The notes: a model not told the origin generated them from the sequence alone. A stretch of 64,000 bases of DNA from Prevotella sp. (GCA_016901395.1 JAEAMQ010000036.1:157674-221673), one strand, 5' to 3'. Shown: positions 52,533-62,518, counted from the first letter of the stretch. Numbers and translations are program-made.

Positions 52533-53840
52533 CTATTTCTTATGTTCATAAGACATGCGCTCCGCATAGTCATACTTCGAAGCAAGCTTCTCATACTCAG
52601 CTACAATAGTATTATATGCAGCATAAGCCTCCGCTTTTTTCAGCGTGTAATCGATCTGCTCACGCGTAGTCTGCAGGATATCGGTGAGCGAAGAGGTGCC
52701 ATTGGCATACTCTGTGGCCATAAGTCGGAGCGTATTGTTGAGTATTTCCACCTGCTGACGGTAGAGCTCCAGCTTGCGTTTCTCGTCGGCCGCACGCTGC
52801 TCGATAGAGAGATACTGCGAGCGCAGCTTGTCCTGCTGGCTCTGATAACCATATTCGGTGCTGGATTTCATCAGTGCTGCCGACTTCTTGGCCAAGTTGA
52901 TTTTCCTACGATAGACAGGAACCGTCACCTTGAACATCGGCATAAGCATATCCTTGCCATTCATGTTTGCCATGCTTGGCATATCCACCTTACCGTTGAG
53001 CATATATTCCAGTCCCACGCCTATCATCGGTTTGCCCATACCATCGATTTTGGCCTGCTGGGCCTCAAAACTCTTTCCGTCGGCGATGAGCTGGTTGAGC
53101 TTGGGATTGTTTTTCTCAATCTCTTCCCAAGAGACCACAGGCATCTCCCGCAATGCGATGGAGTCGGGTATTGACAACTGTGAGTCGGCATCGCGATGCA
53201 TGGTGATGTTCAGCTGCTGCATTTGCCATTTCATCAGGTCTTCCAGACTGGAAATCTGCTCGTTCATATTAGCTTCCTCAGCCTGCAGGCGCAGCTGGTC
53301 ACTCATCTTGGCCCCACGGGCCATCGAGGGAGACTTGTACTGATAAAGAGCCACGGTCTCAATATCCTTCAGGAGCTTCAGTTTGTCTCTCACACTCTTG
53401 ATTTTCTCTTGTGTAGACAGCATCTGATACCACTGTTTCTGCACGTCAAAGGCAAGGGCAATACCGTCCTCACGAAACTTCTGATAGGCCGATTCGGCTT
53501 TATATTCCATCATTTGGCGGCCGGCTTTCAGCGTGCCAAACCATGGGAACATCTGCATTACGGAAAAGGTGGCGTACTGCTTCACGTTGACATGCTGCAT
53601 GGGCGACGGGTAGACACCTATCGAAATTTCTGGATCATTGAGCTGTCCCTCGCCACAAGCTCCTATCACCATTGACTGATAAGCCCGGTATTCGCTCATC
53701 ACTGCAGGATTATTGCGAATGGCAGCAGCTATGTATGTCACCAGACTGTCATTGCCTTGTGCCCTGACTGGGGTTGGCAAAAGGCAGACAAAAAGCCCTG
53801 CAACCAATACGACAGCTATCTGATTATAAATCGTTTTCAT
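52533..53840 (-). CDS. TolC/CusC-family outer-membrane channel
   Basis: A 435-residue exported protein (signal to ~28) with the two TolC repeats of long helices (~65-225 and ~245-425), e.g. YQSMVIGACGEGQLNDPEI and RSQYLSIEQRAADEKRKLELYRQQVEILNNT. The N-terminal region is Met-rich (SPMQHVNV, FSVMQMFPWF, and later GKVDMPSMANMNGKDMLMPMF), consistent with Cu/Ag. Its start overlaps the CusA stop by 17 bases. Confidence 0.9.
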   Translation of the reverse strand: MKTIYNQIAVVLVAGLFVCLLPTPVRAQGNDSLVTYIAAAIRNNPAVMSEYRAYQSMVIGACGEGQLNDPEISIGVYPSPMQHVNVKQYATFSVMQMFPWFGTLKAGRQMMEYKAESAYQKFREDGIALAFDVQKQWYQMLSTQEKIKSVRDKLKLLKDIETVALYQYKSPSMARGAKMSDQLRLQAEEANMNEQISSLEDLMKWQMQQLNITMHRDADSQLSIPDSIALREMPVVSWEEIEKNNPKLNQLIADGKSFEAQQAKIDGMGKPMIGVGLEYMLNGKVDMPSMANMNGKDMLMPMFKVTVPVYRRKINLAKKSAALMKSSTEYGYQSQQDKLRSQYLSIEQRAADEKRKLELYRQQVEILNNTLRLMATEYANGTSSLTDILQTTREQIDYTLKKAEAYAAYNTIVAEYEKLASKYDYAERMSYEHKK

Positions 53841-56800
53841 CTTTTTTCACTATTTCTTGTTTATCATAGGCCGTTTCTATGGCCGGAGAAGTCTCGCGTG
53901 GCAACTTGCTTTCGCGCCACCAGCATTGCAGCACCGGCACCACAAACATGGTCATGGTCTGGATGAGCATGCCTCCAAACGTCGGAATACTCATAGGCAC
54001 CATGATGTCGGCACCCTTTCCGGTGGAAGAGAGTACGGGCAGAAGGGCTATCAATGTGGTGGCCGTGGTCATGCAAGCGGGCCTGACGCGCTTGAGTCCG
54101 GCCTTCACCACCGCCTCCTTGATAGCCTCATGGGTGGAGGGTTGCTCCTTGAGGAAGGTCTGGTGAATATAAGTTCCCATGAGCACACCGTCGTCGGTGG
54201 CCACGCCGAAGAGGGCGATGAAGCCCACCCAGACGGCTACACTCAGATTGATATTGCCCATGCCGAAGAGCGTGCGCATGTTCATGCCGGCAATATCAAA
54301 GTTGAGAAACCAGTCCTGACCATAGAGCCACATCAGGATAAAACCTCCGGCGAAAGCCACAAACACACCCGAGAAATGGATGAGCGAAGCCGTGATGCTC
54401 TTGAACTGGAAGTAAAGGATGAGCAATATCAGCATCAACGCCACCGGAATGACAATCATCAGGCGCTTCGCCGCGTGTATCTGTTGCTCGTAAGTACCCG
54501 TGAATTTATAGGTAACACCTTTGGGGAGCACGATCTTATGATGGGCCACGAGGTCATCAATGTGCTTCTGTGCCGTGTTCACCACATCCACTTCGGCCGC
54601 ATTGGGCATCATTTTGTCAAACGTGATATACCCCACTAAGAAAGTATTCTCCGAGTTGATCATCGTCGCTCCTTTGACAAAGTTGAACGTGGCCAGCTGT
54701 CCGAGGGGAATCTGCGTACCGTCTGCTGCCGGCACAAGAATGTTTTGCAACACGTCGGGGTTGTCTCTCAGCTCGCGGGCATACCTCACCCGGATGGGGA
54801 ATCGCTCGCGGCCCTCCACCGTGTTGCCCTCTGACATGCCGCCGATGGCCGTTTCTATGACACTCTGCACATCGCCAATCTGGATGCCATAACGCCCGAG
54901 CTTCTCGCGGTCGGGGGTGATTTCGATGTAGGGAGCACCCGTGGAGCGGTCGTAATAGACCGACGAAGTGTTGATATCCTTCACTTCCTTCAGTGCCTTC
55001 TCCATCTGCATACCAGCCTTTTCGATAGAGGCGAGGTCGGGACCATACACCTTCAGGCCCATGGGGGCTTTCATACCGGTGGACAACATCACCTGACGGG
55101 TGGCGATGGGCTGTAGCTTGGGGCTACCCGTGAGGCCCGGAAGATTGGTCACGGCGGTAATGGCCGCCCAGATATCATCCTCCGTACGGATGCTCTTGCG
55201 CCACTGACGGAAGTAGTCGCCATGACTGCTCGGAATGAGACTGTCGCGCGGAATGACACGGAACTCCTTGGAAGGGTCGTAGGTCTTGCCCCCCTTCAAC
55301 AAGAACCGGCCATGGAAATCGGTCTTGAAACGGGCGCGCTGACCATCGTCATTGAGCATGTATTCGGGTTTATAGTTGATGGTAGTCTCATACATCTGGA
55401 TAGGTGCGGGGTCGAGGGCACTCTCCACACGTCCCCACTTGCCTACGGCCGACTCCACCTCGGGGATGGATTTCACCCGCTGGTCGAGCAGTTTGATATA
55501 CCGCAGATTGGCCTCCACGCCACTATGGGGCATTGAGGTGGGCATGAGCATAAACGTTCCTTCATCGAGCGTCGGCATGAACTCGCTGCCGGTTTTCTTC
55601 CAAATCATCGCTCCGGCAACCAGTGTAGCCAGTGGAATGACCATGAATTTCCACCTGTTGTTCAGGCACCATCGCAGGATGCGCTCATAGTAGATCACAA
55701 TGCTCCACAGCATGGCCAGCACGACGCCCACTATTCCCATCACAAAAAGCATGTTGAAAATGATACCATTTTCAGGTCCCAAGGGCAGCCATTTGGCCGT
55801 GAGAATGTAGACCGCAATGAGCACTACAACGGCCAGAAAGATATGATTGGGCCTGATGTCCCACTTCCACACATGCACCTTCCGAGGCTCACGGTAGCGG
55901 AACAACCGCATGGCCCACCGGCGGGGAAGTCGGACGGAGAAGACCCAATAGGCCAAAGTGGGCAGTATCACCAGTCCTAACACCAAGGCAGACATCAGCG
56001 CAAAGGTCTTGGTGAAGGCGAGTGGATGGAACATTTTGCCCTCCTGGGCCTGCATGGCAAATACGGGCAAGAAGCTGATGACAGTGGTGCCCATACCGGT
56101 CATGATGGCCGACGACACCTCGCTCACGGCGGAAAGGATGGTGTCTTCAAGGGAAACCTCTCCCGGCCCCTCCAATTTTCTCACCACATTCTCCATAAAC
56201 ACCACCCCGACATCGACCATCACGCCAATGGCAATGGCGATACCCGACAGGGCAACGATATTGGCCTCGATGCCCACCAGCTTCATTACTATGAACGTTG
56301 ATAAGACTGCGAGGGGCAACATGGTGGCTATGACGATGGAAGCACGGAAGTTGAGCACCAAGATCAGCACCACAATGATACAGATAAGCACCTCGTCGGT
56401 GAGTGAACTCTCTAATGTTCCGATGGTCTCCTTGATGAGTTGGGTGCGGTCGTAGAACGGCACGACAGTCACCTTAGACACCGTTCCGTCCTTCAGAGTC
56501 TTCTCGGGCAACCCCGCCGACATCTCCTTGATTTTCTCTTTGACATTGTTGATGACCTCCATCGGGTTGCTGCCGTTGCGCGCCACGACTACACCTCCGA
56601 CGGCTTCCTGACCTTCCTTGTCGAGTCCACCACGTCGGTCGCCCGGCCCGAAGGTCACTTTCGCCACGTCTTTCACCCTCACCGGCACACCGTCGCGCGA
56701 GGTAATGGCAGCCTCTTCGAGGTCTTTGAGATTCTTCACATAGCCCAATCCTCGGATGAGATACTCGGCTTGGTTCACCTCTATCGTACCCGCACCGACA

Positions 56801-57504
56801 TCGATGTTAGAGTTTTTCACCGCTTTCATCACCTGAATGAGGTTCAATCCGTAGGAGCGCATGGCCTCTGGGTCAAGGTCTACCTGGTACTCCTTGACAA
56901 AACCACCGACCGATGCCACCTCAGACACTCCCTCGGCCGCACTCAGCGAATAGCGCACATAATAGTCTTGAATGGTGCGTAACTCCTCGGGATCCCAGCC
57001 ACCGGCAGGTTTTCCAGTCTTCGGGTCACGTCCTTCGAGTGTGTACCAGTATATCTGCCCCAGTGCCGTGGCATCGGGTCCCAGCGTCGGTCTGACACCT
57101 TCGGGCAAGAGTCCGGCAGGCAGGGAGTTGAGTTTTTCCAGTATCCGCGAGCGGCTCCAATAAAACTCCACGCCATCATTGAAGATAATATAGACAAAAG
57201 ACATTCCGAACATTGATGTCGATCGGATGGTCTTCACGCCCGGAACGCCGAGCAGCGCTGTAGTTAGCGGATAGGTCACCTGCTCCTGAATATCCTTGGG
57301 AGAGTGTCCCATCCACTCGGTCGCAATGATTTGCTGGTTGTCTCCGATATCGGGAATGGCATCCACAGGCACAGGGTCACGCGGAATAAATCCGCCATCC
57401 CAGTCAAACGGAGCCGTGGCCAAGCCACCAAGAATCACTGCCACCAGCACAAACGCGGATATGATGCGGTTGCGCAGGAAGTATTCAATAATCTTGTTGA
57501 TCAT
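53824..57504 (-). CDS. cusA: CusA/CzcA-family heavy-metal RND efflux pump
   Basis: A 1226-residue HME-RND transporter, longer than E. coli CusA (1047). N-terminal FLRNRIISAFVLVAVILGGL, the proton-relay helix with GVMVDVGVVFMEN (~410-425), a periplasmic region with FMPTLDEGTFMLMPTSM and LSTGMKAPMGLKVYG, and the last helices with GVATDDGVLMGTY are family marks. The extra length sits in a cytoplasmic/TM8 loop (~535-620) and a periplasmic insert (~715-775). Methionine-rich loops and the neighbours point to Cu(I)/Ag(I). It takes in metal from periplasm or cytoplasm and expels it through the TolC-type channel. Confidence 0.94.
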   Translation of the reverse strand: MINKIIEYFLRNRIISAFVLVAVILGGLATAPFDWDGGFIPRDPVPVDAIPDIGDNQQIIATEWMGHSPKDIQEQVTYPLTTALLGVPGVKTIRSTSMFGMSFVYIIFNDGVEFYWSRSRILEKLNSLPAGLLPEGVRPTLGPDATALGQIYWYTLEGRDPKTGKPAGGWDPEELRTIQDYYVRYSLSAAEGVSEVASVGGFVKEYQVDLDPEAMRSYGLNLIQVMKAVKNSNIDVGAGTIEVNQAEYLIRGLGYVKNLKDLEEAAITSRDGVPVRVKDVAKVTFGPGDRRGGLDKEGQEAVGGVVVARNGSNPMEVINNVKEKIKEMSAGLPEKTLKDGTVSKVTVVPFYDRTQLIKETIGTLESSLTDEVLICIIVVLILVLNFRASIVIATMLPLAVLSTFIVMKLVGIEANIVALSGIAIAIGVMVDVGVVFMENVVRKLEGPGEVSLEDTILSAVSEVSSAIMTGMGTTVISFLPVFAMQAQEGKMFHPLAFTKTFALMSALVLGLVILPTLAYWVFSVRLPRRWAMRLFRYREPRKVHVWKWDIRPNHIFLAVVVLIAVYILTAKWLPLGPENGIIFNMLFVMGIVGVVLAMLWSIVIYYERILRWCLNNRWKFMVIPLATLVAGAMIWKKTGSEFMPTLDEGTFMLMPTSMPHSGVEANLRYIKLLDQRVKSIPEVESAVGKWGRVESALDPAPIQMYETTINYKPEYMLNDDGQRARFKTDFHGRFLLKGGKTYDPSKEFRVIPRDSLIPSSHGDYFRQWRKSIRTEDDIWAAITAVTNLPGLTGSPKLQPIATRQVMLSTGMKAPMGLKVYGPDLASIEKAGMQMEKALKEVKDINTSSVYYDRSTGAPYIEITPDREKLGRYGIQIGDVQSVIETAIGGMSEGNTVEGRERFPIRVRYARELRDNPDVLQNILVPAADGTQIPLGQLATFNFVKGATMINSENTFLVGYITFDKMMPNAAEVDVVNTAQKHIDDLVAHHKIVLPKGVTYKFTGTYEQQIHAAKRLMIVIPVALMLILLILYFQFKSITASLIHFSGVFVAFAGGFILMWLYGQDWFLNFDIAGMNMRTLFGMGNINLSVAVWVGFIALFGVATDDGVLMGTYIHQTFLKEQPSTHEAIKEAVVKAGLKRVRPACMTTATTLIALLPVLSSTGKGADIMVPMSIPTFGGMLIQTMTMFVVPVLQCWWRESKLPRETSPAIETAYDKQEIVKKDENDL

Positions 57505-57551
57505 GAAAAAATAAATAAAGTGTGAGAAACCTGAAAATTAAATCAATATTC

Positions 57552-57980
57552 TCAGGCCACAGGAGGTGCTCTCAGTCCGCCCGGCGGAAGGAGAAAAGAG
57601 GGATGGCTTCGCGCCAGATAAATAAAATCGGCCTCGCCCTTATCACCCACAGTGGGCAACAGCGATGCCAGATTGAGAATGGCCAACAGCGGCATACCGC
57701 CATGAAACCAGTCGTTAGCGCTCAGGGCGGGCTGGATAAGCACCACCTGTCCTGCACTAAACTGAGAATTGACCTTATAGCTTTTATAAATATTCTTGCA
57801 CGAATGACATCCGTCACCATCCATACATCCAGGCATATCCTGACTTGCGGATGTATTGATAGGAAGCCCATTGATCGACACCTGCATCAGTTCGCTACCG
57901 CAGTAGTGAACCTTTATGTCTAATCCGATTGCTCCAATCAGAAAGACAAACATCAGGATAAAAATCGAGAACCTCTTCAT
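57552..57980 (-). CDS. HYC_CC_PP-type small exported protein
   Basis: A 142-residue protein with a hydrophobic N-terminal signal (to ~22), then KVHYCGSELM (the HYC motif), DGDGCHSCKN (two Cys, the CC position) and a C-terminal PPGGLRAPP (the PP position). These match the HYC_CC_PP family, seen beside metal-efflux genes in Bacteroidetes; a metal-sensing or delivery role is an inference. Start: an in-frame ATG at 57992 overlaps the promoter -7 element, so ATG 57980 (MKRFSIF) is chosen. It is the first gene of the Cus operon. Confidence 0.82.
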   Translation of the reverse strand: MKRFSIFILMFVFLIGAIGLDIKVHYCGSELMQVSINGLPINTSASQDMPGCMDGDGCHSCKNIYKSYKVNSQFSAGQVVLIQPALSANDWFHGGMPLLAILNLASLLPTVGDKGEADFIYLARSHPSFLLPPGGLRAPPVA

Positions 57981-57988
57981 CTTTGTTG

Positions 57989-57997
57989 GCAAAGATA
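57989..57997 (-). promoter_or_regulatory. -7 element of the Cus operon promoter
   Basis: The minus strand reads TATCTTTGC. CTTG 20 bases upstream may act as the -33 box. Transcription would begin a few bases before ATG 57980, so the leader is very short. Confidence 0.55.
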
Positions 57998-58295
57998 AAG
58001 GAATATTATCAAAAGAGCAAGGTTTTTTTCATGGTTTTTTTAAGTATTCCATAATTTTATAAGAATTCTGCATAATACTATAAGGTCTAATCAAGCAGGG
58101 ACCATGGCTTTGTTTTTCAGAGGTTTGCCCTTATTTCTCGTTAAAAGAACAGCTCAGATAATGAAGGATACCTCATCATAAAAATGAGATAAAACCCAAA
58201 AATAATAAGTGAACTTCTATTCTATTTCAAAGGAATAGCCTATATTTGCAAAGTTATACACAATATAGACAAATCCTTTAAACCACCTACGAACA
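57998..58295. other. Divergent spacer between Cus operon and aldo/keto reductase
   Basis: About 300 AT-rich bases with the Cus -7 element at the left edge and TATATTTG at 58241. No array, gene or recognised regulator site is seen. Confidence 0.5.
58241..58248 (+). promoter_or_regulatory. -7 element of the aldo/keto reductase gene
   Basis: TATATTTG lies 47 bases before ATG 58296. No clear TTTG box at 19 bases. Confidence 0.5.
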
Positions 58296-59675
58296 ATGAG
58301 CAAACAAGACGATCACCTCTCCCGCCGCGCCTTCCTCAAACGGTTAGGCATGGGACTCGGGTCGGTTGCGCTCGTGAGCATGGAACCTCTGTCCTGCGCG
58401 GCCCGCAAACTCACCTATAACACCCCCGCCAAAGGCATCAATCAGTTCAACGATGACGTGGTCAACATGACCTATCGCATCAACCGAAGCACACAGGACA
58501 AGGTGTCGCTGCTCGGCTATGGCATGATGCGTCTGCCCAAGGCCGATGGTCATATCGACCAGGATATGGTCAATCAGGAGGTGGACTACGCCATTGCCCA
58601 CGGCATCAACTACTTCGACACGGCACCGGTCTACGGCCGTTCGGAAGAGGCAACAGGCATTGCCCTGAGCCGCCACCCGCGCAAATCCTACTATCTGGCC
58701 ACAAAGATGTCCAATTTCCAGGACCTGACTCTCGAAGGTGCCAAGGCCATGTATGAGAACTCGCGCAAGCTGTTGAAGACGGATTACTTTGATTATTACC
58801 TCCTTCACTCTGTCGGAGGCGGCGACGGCATGGGACTGTTCAACCGACGGTTTATCGACAACGGCGTGCTCGATTTCCTCTGCAAGGAGCGCGACGCGGG
58901 CCGCATCCGCAACCTCGGATTCTCCTATCATGGCGACGTGAAGGTGTTCGACTGGCTGGTGGACCACAAAGACGAGTACGGACTCACCTTTGTTCAGATT
59001 GAAATGAACTACATCGACTGGCGCCATGCCAAGCAGGGCAACAAGAAAGATGCCGATGCCGAGTACCTCTATAATAAATGTGAGAAGGCCGGATTGCAGT
59101 GCGTCGTGATGGAACCGCTGCTCGGCGGCCGTCTGGCCAAGGTGCCCGACGACGTGCGGCAGGAGTTTGCCGACCGCCGACCCGACGCCTCTCCCGCGTC
59201 GTGGGCATTCAGATGGGTGGGCACCCACCCCAACATCCTCGTGGCATTGAGTGGTATGACGACGATGGACGTGCTGCAGGAGAACATCAAAACATTCTCG
59301 CCGCTCGACCCTTGCACGTCGGTAGAGAATGACTTCATTGCGAAAATTGCCGACCAGATGGCTGGTATCCCTGTCATTCCCTGCACGAGTTGCCACTATT
59401 GCATGCCCTGTCCCTACGGCGTGGCCATCCCCGACAACTTCGCGGTCTACAACGATTGTGTCAACGATAAGTCGTTGCCCAACGACAAGACGGCCCCCGA
59501 CTACGAGCAGAAACTCAAGGCTTTCCAAGACAGATACGCCAAAGCCATTCCACAGGCTGGCCGCGCCGACCAGTGTGTCGACTGCGAAGCCTGTCTGCCC
59601 AAGTGCCCACAGCAGATACGCATCCCCAACCAGATGGCACGTATCGTAGAACTTCTGCCTATGATTGAGGGCTAA
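58296..59675 (+). CDS. Tat-exported aldo/keto reductase with two ferredoxin-like clusters
   Basis: A 459-residue protein. The N-terminus has a Tat signal (SRRAFLKRLG at 9-18, hydrophobic core, cleavage near 34). The aldo/keto reductase barrel (~70-335) keeps the catalytic set Asp108, Tyr113, Lys137, His171 (YFDTAPVYG, YLATKM, YLLHS). The C-terminus has two Cys groups, C363-x2-C-x2-C-x2-C (CTSCHYCMPC) and C427-x2-C-x2-C-x3-CP (CVDCEACLPKCP), like two 4Fe-4S sites. It is a periplasmic or folded-before-export redox enzyme; the substrate is unknown. Confidence 0.9.
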   Translation: MSKQDDHLSRRAFLKRLGMGLGSVALVSMEPLSCAARKLTYNTPAKGINQFNDDVVNMTYRINRSTQDKVSLLGYGMMRLPKADGHIDQDMVNQEVDYAIAHGINYFDTAPVYGRSEEATGIALSRHPRKSYYLATKMSNFQDLTLEGAKAMYENSRKLLKTDYFDYYLLHSVGGGDGMGLFNRRFIDNGVLDFLCKERDAGRIRNLGFSYHGDVKVFDWLVDHKDEYGLTFVQIEMNYIDWRHAKQGNKKDADAEYLYNKCEKAGLQCVVMEPLLGGRLAKVPDDVRQEFADRRPDASPASWAFRWVGTHPNILVALSGMTTMDVLQENIKTFSPLDPCTSVENDFIAKIADQMAGIPVIPCTSCHYCMPCPYGVAIPDNFAVYNDCVNDKSLPNDKTAPDYEQKLKAFQDRYAKAIPQAGRADQCVDCEACLPKCPQQIRIPNQMARIVELLPMIEG

Positions 59676-59716
59676 ACCTGCTGTGATGTCGGCAGGAAGC
59701 CTGTCATCTACAGTCC

Positions 59717-59765
59717 TTCAGCCCCTGCATCCAGACGATATTGGATGCAGGGGCTGAATTTTGTT
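59717..59765 (+). terminator. Terminator of the aldo/keto reductase gene
   Basis: A perfect 17-bp stem, TTCAGCCCCTGCATCCA (59717-59733) with its complement (59742-59758), followed by TTTTGTT. It stops readthrough into the convergent gene. Confidence 0.92.
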
Positions 59766-59790
59766 ACAAAGCTAAAATAAGGGAGAAATA

Positions 59791-62046
59791 CTACTTGACC
59801 AACACTTTCCTCAGACTTCCGTCACTCATCTTCACCAAATGGATACCCTTCTGAAACTGAAGAAGCTGTTCTCCCCGGACAGAATAAATACGTTGTACCG
59901 ATGGCGACTGCCTTGTTTCTGTGTCAGACACCGTTCCAATGAGAGTAAGACTTGCATTTTTACTTGATGCCAGACTCTCCGTCAGACCTGCTATTTGATA
60001 CAACTTGAAGTTGTCTGCTTCAAACCATGTGGGAGACATCAGCCCGATACGGGCCTCCCCACCCGGCCAACAGACCATGGCTTCGACCTTCTCTCCTATA
60101 GTTCTGTCTGTCAATGTTACCGAGGTAAAAATCCTATTTCCAAATTCCAGATACACGCGGTTTCCACCATCAGAAGCCACCGTTGCCTCAAGTCTATAGC
60201 AACCAGGGGCCAAGTCTACATTTTGGCGGCAGAAGAAATAGCCGCTCTGCGGTGTCCCTCCCCATGTATTAAACACATACAGGCCATCATGGGGAGAGAA
60301 ATTTCTCACCGAAGCCCCATCCGCTCCATCAACAACTCCAGAAGAAAAAGCTTCGGATACACCTTGGTCTACGGTCCATCCCTCCACCTGATTATCGCCT
60401 AACTTAATGCCATCTTCGAAGGAAGGGTTCTGCAGCAGAGAGGTAACATCTTCGCAGGACTGCTGTCCTATCCAGCTTTCAATCTCTGTGACAAGACTTG
60501 TAAGTTGCTGTGTGATGCCATCAGCTCCCTGACATGCCACATAGTTTGCAGGCATACTCAACAGAGAAGTCAGAGCAGAGGCGAGCGCAGAAGGCAAATC
60601 AAAATCAGCGTATCTGTTTGCTGCACAGAAGGCTTTGACATATTCTTCATACGCTTCCTTCTGTTCTGGCGATATCAGCAGCCAGTCATTCCAAGTTCCT
60701 TGTGTCTGTGCAGCCGTATATTTAAATCCGGCATCCTCGATGGCAAGATTGAAAAGGCGCCCACTTTTTGTAAATTTATAGGCTCCGGACGACGTTGTAC
60801 TCTTGACAAAATTGAAGGTGGTAGCCCCGCTTCCCGTCTCCACTGCAGTATTCCAAGATAAGACTTTGTTCATCTTCAACCTGTAATCACTCGAATTGGA
60901 TATTGAACCTGACGTAGTTCCCCAGAAATTCCATACCGGCACTTGGGAGATATTAGTCAGGCTGGGAGTATTACTGTTATGAATAAAGAAATGTGAACCG
61001 ACATTATAAATATAGAATGGTTGTCCACTATAGGTGATTTCTTCACCCACCCACCATTGCTCAGGCGCAGTAGGAATGTACTTACCGCTTGCAACTGTAA
61101 AAGTTACTGCGACGGGAAGATGGTCTCCCAACGTGTAAGTTTCATCAAAATGGATGGATGTAGGCTCTAACTGAATGCCGTCTGTGGGATTTATATAGAA
61201 CACTTTATCAACGATTTCTCCCTGCTCATAGCCCAACTGTCCGACCATCAGCGCATCGGAACCTAATGGCGGATAGCTCCCTTGTTTGCAAAGTTCGATC
61301 CACGCATCTCTCACCACATAATTGCCAGTCGCATTGATAGGATTGACAAACAAGCCAAGTATATCATCACGTGTATACCGACTATTGGTATCTCCCATCA
61401 CAATCTTTGGCCTTCTATTCGATGAAGCCCTAATGACATCGCAGAGTTGTTGCCATTGGGATGCCCGGGCAGCTATGTCCTCGGAGTCCACCTCAGCATC
61501 CATGTGGAGGATATAGAAGTCTACGACCACACTATCATTAAAAGCAACCGTATAAGAACGATAGCCTTTGGTTATCAGTTCGTCTGCTCCATTGGTAAAC
61601 TTCCCATAACATTGATTCCATGCTGCCCACGTCTCATTTGACAGGGACAGGCCTTTCTTGCACAAAAGGTTCAACCCATCCGTCTTAAATTGGATATTAT
61701 CGACAGAAAGTCCCGATGTGGTAAGTCCTCCCCGATAGGTTCCACTGTTATACAAATCGCTCAGTGGAGCCATCAGCTCGGAGTTGTAGTTAAAATCCTC
61801 ACTAAATGCCAACACATCATACTGCTTGCCGGCAAGATAGTTTCCAATGGCGGTAGCGCCGTCAGCCCCTCCTCCATCAGCATTCAGAGTGATACCCATG
61901 ATGGATGTAGGCAGCCCATCAACATTTAGAGGGCATACTGTAAAAGATGTGGTTCCTTGACCAGCAGCACGCGGAACACACCATAAGTAAGAGAGTAAAA
62001 GCAAAGCCCACAACCTCTTACATGAGAAAAGATTTATTCTTTTCAT
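59791..62046 (-). CDS. Secreted EEP-family phosphodiesterase with a T9SS-type tail
   Basis: A 751-residue exported protein: signal peptide to ~29 (AAGQ), then an endonuclease/exonuclease/phosphatase domain (~35-320) with DVLAFSEDF, MGDTNSRY, VYY-free ILHMDAEVDSED and TLGDHLPVAVTF. A middle region (~340-500) has beta-sheet sequence, then LLQNPSFEDG ... GWTVDQG, a carbohydrate-binding-like fold (~535-690). The end IYSVRGEQLLQFQKGIHLV with SLRKVLVK has the form of a type IX secretion sorting domain. Substrate is not clear: nuclease or phospholipase/sphingomyelinase are both possible. It is divergent from the T9SS plug-type gene. Confidence 0.82.
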   Translation of the reverse strand: MKRINLFSCKRLWALLLLSYLWCVPRAAGQGTTSFTVCPLNVDGLPTSIMGITLNADGGGADGATAIGNYLAGKQYDVLAFSEDFNYNSELMAPLSDLYNSGTYRGGLTTSGLSVDNIQFKTDGLNLLCKKGLSLSNETWAAWNQCYGKFTNGADELITKGYRSYTVAFNDSVVVDFYILHMDAEVDSEDIAARASQWQQLCDVIRASSNRRPKIVMGDTNSRYTRDDILGLFVNPINATGNYVVRDAWIELCKQGSYPPLGSDALMVGQLGYEQGEIVDKVFYINPTDGIQLEPTSIHFDETYTLGDHLPVAVTFTVASGKYIPTAPEQWWVGEEITYSGQPFYIYNVGSHFFIHNSNTPSLTNISQVPVWNFWGTTSGSISNSSDYRLKMNKVLSWNTAVETGSGATTFNFVKSTTSSGAYKFTKSGRLFNLAIEDAGFKYTAAQTQGTWNDWLLISPEQKEAYEEYVKAFCAANRYADFDLPSALASALTSLLSMPANYVACQGADGITQQLTSLVTEIESWIGQQSCEDVTSLLQNPSFEDGIKLGDNQVEGWTVDQGVSEAFSSGVVDGADGASVRNFSPHDGLYVFNTWGGTPQSGYFFCRQNVDLAPGCYRLEATVASDGGNRVYLEFGNRIFTSVTLTDRTIGEKVEAMVCWPGGEARIGLMSPTWFEADNFKLYQIAGLTESLASSKNASLTLIGTVSDTETRQSPSVQRIYSVRGEQLLQFQKGIHLVKMSDGSLRKVLVK

Positions 62047-62518
62047 AACAAAATGGATTGATTAATTAATAAAATATGCAATAAGCTTTCAGTAGGTTAC
62101 AGTATGAGGTAGTCAAGAAAACCACATGCACAAATATAAGAAAAAATAATGAAATGATCATCCGGCATGTCTGTTTTTTTATTTACCCAACCTTTTTTAC
62201 CCTCGCAAAGTTAAAATCATAAGATGACAGGGGCATTGCAAAAGGATGAATGATCAGCTACTTTCAATACCATGCCTCCCGCTTTATCGTTCGTTTGGCA
62301 ATGAGACTACCTGATGAAGGGGCTGCGTGTCTGTCACTGACAAAAGGCTATCTGCCCGTTATCGCCTGTCAAGAGCAAGAAAATCTTTTGAACACAAAAC
62401 CTTCAACGCAAGCTGAACAGTTCACCGTCGTTAAGTACAAAGGTGTAGAACGCAAAACGGATGCACAGCATTGGGAAGGGCCCATTGCTGTTCAGAGCAT
62501 AAAGATATGCACTAATAT
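62047..62518. other. Divergent spacer
   Basis: About 470 bases without a credible gene. The minus strand has a -7 element at 62213-62205, giving a leader of about 150 bases for the secreted enzyme. A 96-residue frame at 62250-62540 has no supporting signal. Confidence 0.5.
62205..62213 (-). promoter_or_regulatory. -7 element of the secreted phosphodiesterase gene
   Basis: The minus strand reads TAACTTTGC. A TTTG lies 25 bases upstream rather than 19, the same odd spacing as at 17141-17173. Confidence 0.45.
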
